Positions 36,701 through 51,300 of a DNA stretch of 64,000 bases are shown one piece after another. Source of the stretch: Branchiostoma lanceolatum (taxonomy: Eukaryota; Chordata; Leptocardii; Amphioxiformes; Branchiostomatidae); contig NC_089739.1 in the NCBI RefSeq assembly GCF_035083965.1, positions 12,140,001-12,204,000 on the forward strand, written 5' to 3'. Below the pieces are notes generated by a model. The model had not been told where the DNA came from. It searched no databases and worked only from the letters and a program-made list of their open reading frames with translations. How positions within the stretch are numbered: position 1 is the stretch's first letter; each line of letters begins with the position of its first letter. Position numbers and translations under genes: made by a program.

Positions 36701-37904
36701 CAGTCACAATGCTTAAAATCATTTGGCGAAGGTATGAGGTCGTGGAACTCTAGTTGTGTATGTGTTACACTTCAGTATGTTTGGGACTGCATAGTGATGT
36801 CATCCCCTGTGATTTTACATATGTAAATACTTGCATTTGGGAATACATCTCATTATTATGTATAAGCAGCAACACCTGTGCTGCATTACTATGTGAACCA
36901 GTCAGACTTGCCCTGAAGAAGGTGACAGATGGTCACCGAAACATCGGTGGAATAAATCTCTTGGTTGTGTAAAAAAGAGTATTTTTATTCACTACAACTA
37001 CACAACAAGTACAGTATTGTTAAAAAACAACTTTTATCTGGGAATGAGAGACGCTTCAATAGCCAGATACAGGCTTCTCCAAAAGAGCACTGGAAAACCC
37101 GGGTGTGATTGATTTCACCAGAATACTGTAAATTCATCTACATTTGAAGTGTTTTTATTTTTACAGTAGAAGGAAAACAACGTTTTCGTCTTGTCTGAAA
37201 TTCACTGTTAAAACAATTCTGTAGTACAGTTGTAAAAGGGAGACATATTACAAATTATAAATATTATAATAAATAGACATATTATAAATCAGTTACAATG
37301 TTAACTGAAGGGGCCACCTAAAAGATCAATAAATAAATAAATAAATAGATATTCAGAGTGTGATGAATTCGCAGAGGACAGGTCATCACAGAAACTGCGA
37401 AAATAAAGCCACCGTGAAAGATTTACATTAGCTAAGTTGGTGGTAATCAATCATTTTTCCTTATGATTGAGTAAATAATTTTATGATTGAATGAGTTTAG
37501 AATTTATTCATAACACTATCAAGGAAGCACCTGTGGTTTCAACCTACAATATATTGTCGTTGGGTCAACTCAACAAAATATAAGTAAATTCAAAATACAC
37601 ATTCAGAGATAATTATTTACATCAAATTGATAGTTCAGGACAACTGTCTCACATGTCCATTTGGTGGGACTGAGCAACTATTACGAGGTCAAATAAAGGG
37701 GGAGGGGGGCAAAACTGGCCAACTCCACCAAACGATTACGCTACTTTCTAGATCCCCCAAAACTACCAACCAATGAGAATTATTTCCCAACTACCTCTAT
37801 ATCTTTGTGCATACATTAAAGCCCACCTTTGGAATGACTTGAAGCGAGGAAGTAAGCAAACTTCTTCCTGCCCTCAGCAACGAGACACAACCTGAGGCGG
37901 CCAT
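33742..37904 (-). CDS. MRPS14: Mitochondrial small-subunit ribosomal protein uS14m
   Basis: Read on the - strand. Exon 1, 37904-37827, encodes a 26-residue Arg/Leu/Ser-rich, acid-free presequence beginning [17 protein letters not shown]. Exon 2, 35099-34920, contains [20 protein letters not shown] and [17 protein letters not shown]. Exon 3, 33972-33742, contains [18 protein letters not shown] and WRLSRI. All junctions are GT-AG and phase 0, giving 162 residues. The NRC..TSRPRG and RLSR motifs identify the uS14 family, which binds 16S-like rRNA in the head of the small mitoribosomal subunit. The cysteines of zinc-type S14 are not conserved. The C terminus extends about 15 residues past the family's usual ...W end. 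The exon-1 ATG has a strong context (AAAATGGCC). It is head-to-head with eEF1A copy D, about 530 bp apart. Introns carry a MITE and a nested Helitron-like element. Assignment of exon 1 rests on phase, presequence character and donor. Confidence 0.87.
34525..34729 (+). mobile_element. TACTGTAGTTC-type MITE in MRPS14 intron 2
   Basis: Starts TACTGTAGTTCTTGTTTC and matches 41793-42044 for most of its length, and 44225-44462 in reverse. The far end (GTGAATTAATAAC) is degraded relative to the GAATTACAGTA end of the other copies. Confidence 0.65.
35268..36985. mobile_element. Inverted-repeat element with GAAACRTCGG tail, in MRPS14 intron 1
   Basis: The left arm (about 35284-35390) and right arm (about 36887-36985) are reverse complements. 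Each contains GAAGAAGGTGACAGATGGTC followed by ACCGAAAC and AATAAATCTCTTGGTTGTG. Such GAAGAAGG...CGAAACGT tails occur in Penelope-like and related retroelements. The Helitron-like element 35599-36753 is nested between the arms. Confidence 0.5.
35599..36753 (+). mobile_element. Helitron-like non-autonomous element, diverged copy
   Basis: Starts CCTTCGCCGAGAAGGTTATG after TTA and ends GTGGAACTCTAG before T. Internal words (GCATAACTCGAGAAGG, CCCCTAGCGGCTTGTTA, TGCAAATCA...TTTGCATAATTAATGA) match 1181-2545 and 14348-15727. The interior contains repeated TTTGCATAATTAATGAG blocks. Confidence 0.6.
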
Positions 37905-38364
37905 TTTTATTCCAGACACACGACCAACATCTATGGGGAGGAATGATTTTCTGCGATGGCCAAGACTTTGCACGACAATTTTTAACAGATTTTGGTGTAT
38001 CTAATGTGTTAAAAATACGGAAAAAAGATTATTTATTTTAGTGGTATCGATTATATTTGCTTTAATTGAGTTACGTTTTGCTCTATGATGGTGTAAGATG
38101 AAGTTGTATTGCAGTAGTTATTTTTTAAAATATCTTTGCTCCCATCAATAGATTTTCCGGAGTGTCGCAAACCACGCATGTGATCATTTTACGGTCGCAT
38201 TTCTCCCCTGCATAGTCAAATATTTAGCTCCAAGATGTAAAATTAGTCAATATATTAAAATCATCAAACATTATTGATACAACCTGCGGAATTTTTTGCT
38301 TGGAAAGTGCAAAAACCGGTGATTGTGATGTCGCAATCACGTCGTATAGGGAGGGGAGTTAATG

Positions 38365-38458
38365 CTGAGATGACGTCATTACTTAAACCCCTCTACGCGG
38401 CGTATAAATTGATCTGACCCCTGGAGTGGCGGCCTCTTCTACTCCTAGCGCGGCGCTG
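38365..38458 (+). promoter_or_regulatory. EEF1A: eEF1A copy D core promoter and noncoding exon 1
   Basis: A palindromic CRE, TGACGTCA, is at 38371-38378 and TATAAA at 38403-38408. A pyrimidine run CCTCTTCTACTCC begins at 38433, about 30 bases after TATA. A C followed by pyrimidines is the TOP-type start of translation-machinery mRNAs. The noncoding exon ends at 38458 before GTGAGT. The acceptor ATTCTGCAG lies at 40119 and the 5' UTR resumes at 40120-40174. The exact start base is inferred. Confidence 0.8.
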
Positions 38459-40119
38459 GTGAGTGCGTACCGTTACCTCAAATATTTGCATATCAATCCA
38501 AGCTGTATCGCAAACAATACCGATCATCCGATAATGCACGCATTGTAGCTAGATGCCTCTGTAACCTGCGTTTTATTTTCCCATGATTTTAGCGTGTTCT
38601 TTGTGATTTTTAGCGTATAAGGATGCCCTGCGATTGCAACGTGAGTTTGCGGATGCCAGCCTACGGTGAAGCGATGTTAGACTCCGTATGTCGCAATATT
38701 TGTAAGTGCCGAGAAATCGTTCAGATTCTTTTGCTGGCGGTCTTTCGCTAGAAACCATCTCTTCAGTAGGCTTCTCTCTTTTTTTCCATATTTTATTGAG
38801 CACAAATATCACTCTTTTCCTCTACTTGTCGTACCGGATGCTGGAATATTATTTCTTTGATTTTTTCCCGCGAAATGTCATGTCGGCATTCCCGTCTAGT
38901 CCCCTATCCAAATTTGGAAGTCCCCATCTCTCTATGCAAATAGCAAATGACCACATTGCTTTACACAATCGTGTATGTAAAGTCTACGAATTTTGGCAAA
39001 GAAAATCGCATCTCAGTCCTCTAAATGAAGTAAATGAGGAGATATTTCTTTAAAGGAAAGATAACGGGCCATGATCGCCATGATGGGAGGGAAGATTATG
39101 ATTATTCATGACATGACACCATTTTTTTAGGTCAAGTTCGGGGATGGCTATTTGTCTTTCTAATTTTACCACCCCAATTAGAAACATAAATCCATATTAT
39201 CTTTTAAATCGAGCTAATCTTTTGACGCATGACGTTGACAAAGTCGTAATTTTATTCAAACATTCAAACAATTTTCTAGATCATGCCTCCCCCTATGACT
39301 CAATTCGATGGCATGGTTGCGCAATCTTTCACATTGATGAAGAAAAAGTCATTGGAAATGCCAAATCATTTTGTCACTGCTTACATGTTTCTACAGATAA
39401 AATGTCACACCCATTCGCGTATTTTTGGTGACTAATAGTAAACGACTTCAATTCAAAGATTTTCGTTCATTGCCCCCCTCCCCACCAACATGTAACACAA
39501 GAGAAGTCCATAAAACTGCAATGCTAGTTGAATGCTAATGCAGGTTTTCCAACAATTAACATTTTACCCCTTATTCACATGGCACTTTATCCCGATTAAA
39601 TTCCTCTCAATTCCTGCACGACAATGTCTTTCTCTGTCTTCTTTCTGTTTGGTAAGGGTAGAGGGTGTGAAATAAGGTTAATATTAAGAATTTCATTAAA
39701 CTGCATGTCATTTGATTGCAATATCGTCATTTATGGCATGAACATCTTTACTTTCTTTTCTGTCTTTTATAGAAAAAGTCCATGCATGTAAAATTTAATT
39801 TTAGAAACCAAGAATACATTGATAGCAATACCTAGCTTTCTAGAAGCTGGTTACAAGTTAAATCTGTTATTGAATTTTCTTTATGCATACTGTTGATTAA
39901 TTCTATAGAAGTATATAACAGTCTAACCTATAATCATTTGATTGGTCATTGTCATTGACAGTAATTTTCTTTCAGCCTTGCTGTCCAATCGAAATATAGC
40001 TGAGTCAAATATGTTTCTCAAAAGCACAGGCGCTAAATTTGATTGGTGGACAGAGTAAATCTAATCAAGATGCAGTGTAGGAAGCACAAATGAAATTAGA
40101 CATCTGTTGCATTCTGCAG
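38459..40119 (+). other. Intron in the 5' UTR of eEF1A copy D
   Basis: 1.66 kb with GTGAGT donor and TTCTGCAG acceptor. No transposon or coding exon is recognised. The frames at 38706-39053 and 39144-39431 are open but without recognisable features. Long 5' UTR introns are usual for eEF1A genes. Confidence 0.65.
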
Positions 40120-40153
40120 TGAGCTGTGATTCTAAGCGAGTCAAACCGACTAG

Positions 40154-45186
<5,033 letters not shown>

Positions 45187-45610
45187 TGGTCGCTTTACCT
45201 CGCTCCACCCTTCATCGTCGCCAGGGACACGACCGCACTAGAGACTGTCAACTTGAAATCAGGAGCCGCGCGTTTCAACTCTGCAACGTTTGTTTCGGCA
45301 CTCATCTGGTTACTCCATAGTCGTAAGCTTCATTGGAAACACTTCCGCAGGAAAAGTGGGGCCGCGAGAACAATACCAAAAAGGTCCCCATGATTTCAAA
45401 GCTGTTTACACCTATGCCAAAAAAGGGCATACGTTTTGATGCCATTGTGGAATACGAAAAAACGAAGTCAACCAGATGGCGCCGAGTCTATTTATTTATT
45501 TATTTACTAAGTCATTTTACAGTACACCATTCTGTTTTTACTTGTAAAAATGAACGTGTTCTGTTTGACCTTGGTTTAGAAATGTTTCTGTAACATGCTG
45601 GCAGAATAAA
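45187..45610 (+). promoter_or_regulatory. eEF1A copy D 3' UTR with conserved hairpin and poly(A) signal
   Basis: CACTTCCGCAGGAAAAGTG at 45340-45358 lies in a block of about 65 bases shared with the 3' UTRs of array copies A-C. AATAAA is at 45605-45610. Confidence 0.7.
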
Positions 45611-45796
45611 ACAATCAGTGACAACACTCCCTGTTTTCCTTTCTTTGAATAGATAAGCTTTATACTCTAAGATTAGTTCATCTTGCACTGAATCTGACAA
45701 CCATGGCTGTCTCCAGGACCCGTCCCTCCATCCCGGGATGGATATTTGCTTGTGAGGACCGACAAAACTTCACCTCATCCGTCCAAAAAATCTTAA

Positions 45797-46286
45797 AGGC
45801 ACCCAGAGCAATTTATGAGGCTTGAAATCTGGAAATATTCTACTTGCTGTAATCTTAATAAAATTGACATTTAATGCCACTGTTTACCACGATTGCGCAC
45901 AAATTTCTTATCAAAAGCGGCACAAAAATAAGCTACATGGTGATCTTTGAGTTTCACGCGCCTAGTGTAAATAGACCGGTACCATAGCCCGCCCACCTCC
46001 GTCAAAACGTAGAAATGCAAAATCAAAACATAAAAATGCAAATATTTGACGGACATGCAGTCACTCTCTCATTGGTCGAACCGCCAATTGTGATGGACAG
46101 TCAGGATCAGTCTATTAGGGCTTGGGTTTTCTATCAGTTCTCACCACACAACTACATCGTATCTTTGCTCCTTCAATGTTGATATGTAATGGTATAGTGT
46201 TATTGAAACTTACTATGTGTAGGAATGACAAGAAATTGGAGTTTTTTTAATCAAGTTTCAAGCCTCATAAAATGCTCTGGATGCCT
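45797..46286. mobile_element. TTAA-flanked MITE (490 bp)
   Basis: TTAA lies at 45793-45796 and 46287-46290. The ends are AGGCACCCAGAGCA and TGCTCTGGATGCCT; the subterminal ATGAGGCTTGAAA is repeated inverted. Confidence 0.75.
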
Positions 46287-46487
46287 TTAACTGTGACATG
46301 AAGTTGATGAAAATGAATTTTTTGTCAGCTTAAAATGACAGATTTAACAATGAAAATTAACAACATGTGCTCCCAAGTAATGAATTGGACAGAAAAAAAG
46401 TTACAGATGGAGCCAGCCCAGGTCACAATTAAGAAATAAAACTGGCAAGGAGGAGATTGAGTAGCTTGAGGGGAAAAGATCAGGTTA

Positions 46488-46894
46488 GGCCACACCAATT
46501 TTATTTGTTGATTCTCAGATTTTTTTCAGAAAAAATTGGAGCGACAGGGTGAAAAAAAATTAATAACATTTTTTGCAAATAGTCTGGGGTGAAGATAAGG
46601 GTTTACATGACATAAAGAAGAAGGATTATTCAAGTTTCAGTAACAAAATTACCTTTTGCCATGTAATATTTGGATATTGAGAAATAATTTTAATGACAAA
46701 TTATAACTTATGATAAAATGTGACCACATTTTTTAGTTATGTGCAGGCCTTTATAATCTATTTTGGTGGCTATTGGGTTTTACAGTAAAAATTTGTGAAT
46801 GGGAATAGAGACCCAATGTTTTCTTCTTTTTTTTCAAAATGGGAAAAACAGGAGAGGCTTTTGGAGAAGCAACAACAAAAAAATTGGTGTGGCC
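46488..46894. mobile_element. PIF/Harbinger-type MITE
   Basis: The ends GGCCACACCAATTTTATTTG and AATTGGTGTGGCC are flanked by TTA (46485-46487 and 46895-46897), the three-base target typical of PIF/Harbinger. Confidence 0.75.
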
Positions 46895-47140
46895 TTATGT
46901 AGAAACAGTAGCTAAGATTTAGAATTCAGTTCCCACTGGTAAAGGGCCTAAGCTAACCATAGTGTCTACATCAGCACAAAGAAAATAACAAACTAGTATA
47001 GTGTTCTCTTCCTTTATTTGGAGAACAAAGCATATTCTGGTATGACATTTCAAGATGAATGAGAACAAAACTTCAGAAAGTTGACAATCAAATGTCAAGC
47101 AGTGTGGCATTTGCCAACCTGTCATGTTAAGTCTCCAAAG

Positions 47141-47340
47141 TTTCTAGAGGATTCGCCGCTAAGAGGTCTTGCAATCTAGAAAACCTCAATCCTAACCCTA
47201 CCGATAAACTTAATTTAGCTACAGTGATTAGTATACAAACTAATATTTAATGACCAGTTGAAGATGTATCTGCGAATCGTCTGAAAGGGAAACATCTTGG
47301 TGAAATGTCCTGATTTCGTCTTGATTTGAATAATAAAAAT
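47141..47340. repeat. Interspersed repeat, diverged partner of 50870-51045
   Basis: TTTCTAGAGGATTCGCCGCT...AACCTCAATCCTAACCCTA... aligns with TTTATAGAGGAATCAACGCT...AACCTTCACTATAG. The end includes CTGAAAGGGAAACATCTTGG and AATAATAAA, resembling a retroelement tail. Confidence 0.5.
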
Positions 47341-47373
47341 TGTCTCAAGCAGGAAAATTTTCTTACACCCTAA

Positions 47374-47603
47374 GGCCACACCAATTCAATTTCTTGGTTA
47401 ACAGTTTTTTTTTTTTTAAATTTTAGCACGAGGACATGATTAAAACAGACAGCTGGTGTGAAAACTTGCACCTGACCCTGTTCACTCCCTGAAATTGTGT
47501 GCACCAAAGTACAAACTTTCCTGAGATTCTGTTTTCATGTTGATTTTCCAAGCTAGAATTTTTTCAAAAATTCTGTTAACCAAGAAATCAACTTGGTGTG
47601 GCC
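47374..47603. mobile_element. PIF/Harbinger-type MITE, second copy
   Basis: The ends GGCCACACCAATTCAATTTC and GTTGATTTCTTGGTTAAC (complement strand) are flanked by TAA at 47371-47373 and 47604-47606. Same tips as 46488-46894. Confidence 0.75.
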
Positions 47604-47849
47604 TAACTGCTATATCTTGACCCCTTCCATACTCCATCCAACTTACTAAAACTAACTAAGGAAAAAATAGGTTCAAGGAATAAAATGAAACATTAGAGTG
47701 CCCAAATTTTTACTTCCTTGGCACTGTGATGGTTCAATATTACAGTTTTTGCCTACTGTATAGAAATGGACGGACTAGAAAGGTTAGGAGGAGCACATAA
47801 TATTTGTGTATTGCAAATTCTTTCAGGTCAACAATTCTTACAAATACTG

Positions 47850-47855
47850 TTTATT
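47850..47855 (-). promoter_or_regulatory. Candidate MPV17 poly(A) signal
   Basis: AATAAA on the - strand, about 525 bases past the MPV17 stop codon. If used, the 3' UTR would include the foldback at 47886-48276. Confidence 0.4.
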
Positions 47856-47885
47856 TTTCTTTCATTCTGCATAAATTCCCTCAAT

Positions 47886-48276
47886 CACCCTCCTAAAAGC
47901 AGGACCCCTATCGCTCAATTCGTTGGCTCGGCTCGTTCGCATAGGGGCCCTGCTCTTTAGCCCCGGTAGACACGGTTCTGGCGCCGTCGCCACCAAACCA
48001 GCTTCAGCCAATCAGGTGGTTTGCCAAACCTCATCTAGAGCAAAAGCACAAAGGACGCTGGGAAGCTATCAACCAATCAGGCTAGGTCTCACATCGTCAC
48101 TTTAGGTTCAGAACAAATTAACCGCCAAATTGTGCCAAATAAGGATAGCTCATTAATTGTTCATGAGCAATTGTCAGTAACGTCGCCAGAACCGTGCCTA
48201 CCGGGGCTAAAGAGCAGGGCCCCTACGCGAGCGAGCCGACGAATCCAGCGATAGGGGTCCTGCTCTTAGTAGGGTG
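47886..48276. mobile_element. Foldback MITE in the MPV17 3' flank
   Basis: Arms of about 130 bp (CACCCTCCTAAAAGCAGGAC... paired with ...GTCCTGCTCTTAGTAGGGTG, and AGCCCCGGTAGACACGGTTC with its complement). Flanking CCCTCAAT / CCCTCAAC suggests an 8-bp duplication with one change. Confidence 0.75.
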
Positions 48277-48379
48277 CCCTCAACTTGAGAGCACATTTTC
48301 TTCCTATATTGCATTTTCTTTACATTTTGATGGTCCCATCCTTGCAATTACTTTTTTAGTTTCTTGGGGAACGATGGCA

Positions 48380-51300
48380 CTAGGAGTTGGGCGAGTCTTC
48401 AGTGTGAATGTTCGCTCTCCAAGACAAGTATGTGTTCCATCCTAGAGCCACAATATTCATCACTAACAATCTGAAACAAAAAGAAAAACATCAGATACAT
48501 ATGATATAGGCACAAATATATCAAACTTCTTCAACTACTGTAAATGCAGAAATGTTTGTGGTTGTTTAATGTTCGCAGTTTCGTCCACCGCGAACATTTT
48601 TTGCCAGTGTTTCTGCAGCGCTACTATTGTTTCAAACGCGAACTTAAAACCACCGCGGACTCTTCATTTTCTCCCTACCATGAAATTAAAACCATGCAAA
48701 CTTAAATGCATTTGCAGAATCAGATGAGCAAGAAAGAATATCCAAGCAGATGTAAGGAATTGGCTCTAAGTGTTTTATGCCTATTTCTGCAACAGATTGT
48801 ACTCTATCCTAAGTACATGTATTGCACTTTTTACCAAACTACATGTACAGATCCTGACATTAGCTTGGAGACTAGGAGACATTTTTCAATAACAATGGAA
48901 CAAAGGATGGAACTTTTCTTCTCCAACGTGTAGGGTAGTTTACAAGCTGTATATCTCCAACTTCTATGTCCTACAAAGCACAGGTAAAGAGATGTGTCCT
49001 TTATATATAGTTAAAGGACACTTAAGTTTGGCACCATTAGATGGGGAATAGTCTGTATAACGCAAACTCCAGCTGTCCGGGGGTTTCTCTCCCCTCCCCG
49101 CGGAGGTGGTTACAGGGCCGCGAGCGGTCACAAGAGGCTTGATTGAATTCAGGCTAGATGGGGAAAAACATTGATATACCATGGATATATATCATACCCG
49201 GGCTGCGATTACCTTTGATACGGGTGTCTGGACTGGTCCCTATTTATTGTACGGCCCGGAATTCCCTAGTTCAATTCGAACTTACTTTGAGTGCATAGGG
49301 TGCACCGTTGTCGAAAATTTGAATACCAGATTCGGACTTTGGAATAGATGTTGTTACAATTTTTTTGTTCAATTAAGGACAGAAAACGTCTGGTATATTT
49401 CGCATTGAAGTGTATTTTTCGGTTGGGTATGACATAGATAAAATACAACATAGACAAAATACAACATGGTATATTCCGCATCACCCTCGGTCCCTGCCTT
49501 CCCACCGCAGTCAGGCCACTACCTCGAGCTCGGACAATAGGGAATACACCGTGTTTTATTCTATATTCACATACTGGGCTTCCATAACATTAGTACTAAA
49601 ACTCACCTCAAGTTGAGAGGAACAAAATAAAAGTTGGCTAACTGAACAGCAGGCCAGAGCTGGAGGAGGTAATATGAAAAAAAAAAGTCATTTTAGTAGT
49701 TTTCTTTTATCTATTCAAACCGAAGAATTCAGAATATATTGCCTGCTGGATTTCTATGTTCATGGTTCAAAATGACACAATAGAAAGTTAGAGGCAGCTA
49801 TCAAAATCATCATATACATAAAAAGGTTTGCATGGATACGTCATCCAAAAATTAGTAAGGGTCCTCAAAATACAGTAGCAGTTTTACAAATTTTACCTAT
49901 TGATAAGAAGGTACTAGTAGTATTGAAAAGAACGTGGGGTCGTGTGGCGTAACGGCAGGGTTGTCGGCCCAGAACCCAAGGATCCCGGGTTCGACTCCCC
50001 TGATGCAACCAATGTTGTGCCCTTGGGAAAAAGGCACTTAACACGACTTTCCCCACTCCATCCAAGTGTAAAAAACAGCTATATTGTGTGTGTGTGTCAC
50101 GACAACAGCAATAGCTGCCTGTGTCCCACGTGTATTGCACTGTTGCAATTCCAATAAAAGAAAGAAGAAAAAGGGTGAAACTCCTATGCCGACCCCCTTT
50201 ATGTATAGACTTTACAGTTGAACATACTTTGTAATTGTTGAACAGCGTGGACAAGTACTCCTGAAAAAACAAAAGTAATTTGTTTTCATAGTGCCTTAGT
50301 TAACATGTATCGATTTAATAGCGAGTTTCACTATTCTAAGCACTGCAAGCAAGTATGTCAGACTATGTGTGAATCACATCCAGCTCAGACTCTCCTGTAA
50401 ATTTTACGATAATGACCCTTTGACCTTTTTAACTTAAATTCATGTCACAGCCACTGTGGACAGAGACTTTGGTCGAGATCTCTACCACACCCCGACCAAT
50501 CGATCGCTTTGAAACTCAGATTCGAATCAGCTATGACCCAACAAATCGCTTTCTAAGTTGCCTTAACGACTTAATGTGACAAAACAAACTCGCCAGTGAG
50601 ATGCTGGAAGGTGTCAGCTTTTATAAGATGTTTTCAGATTGACAATTTTGGCACTTTGGAAGTGATAGAAAGTGACCGCGATTTAACGTTTAAAAAAAAT
50701 ACTACTTTTCTTACGAGTTTGTTTTGCCAGATTCAGTCACTAAAGCAAACTATGAAGCAATTTGTCGGGTCATGGCTGATTCGAATCTGAGTTTCAAAGG
50801 GATCTATTGGTCGGGGTGTACCAGTAGAATTGACTCTGCCAGGCCGCAATCATTGAAAAACATGTCATGATCGGTCTCTAAGGTTTATAGAGGAATCAAC
50901 GCTAAGAGTTTTTGCAATCATGCATATGAGAACGCTTAACTCAACGCCAACCCTAAAGAAAACCTTCACTATAGAAACTTAGCGACAGCGATTTGTAGGA
51001 ACTAAGATTAGATAACCAGTAATCATTTGAAGACGAAACAAATTATTTACCTTCTTCACTAGTTGCTTGATATCCTCCCATGAGTCCCATCTGCTCAGGC
51101 CTACCACGGGATAGAACATACCCAGGAAGAACGGGGCCATCAGGGCCTGGGGTAGGTAATAGAAGAAATGAATGAGTGAATGAATGAATGAAAGTGAAGG
51201 AAGGAAAGAAGAAAGAAAGAAGAAAGGAAGGAAGGAAGGAAGGGAGGAAGGAAGGAAGGAAGGAAGGAAGGAAGGAAGGAAGGAAGGAAGGAAGGAAGGA

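Noticed and set aside
49937..50010. tRNA gene candidate with A and B boxes (also 52862-52935 and 57370-57445)
   Set aside because: No complete cloverleaf with a paired acceptor stem; each is followed by SINE or LTR sequence, so these are tRNA-derived repeats.
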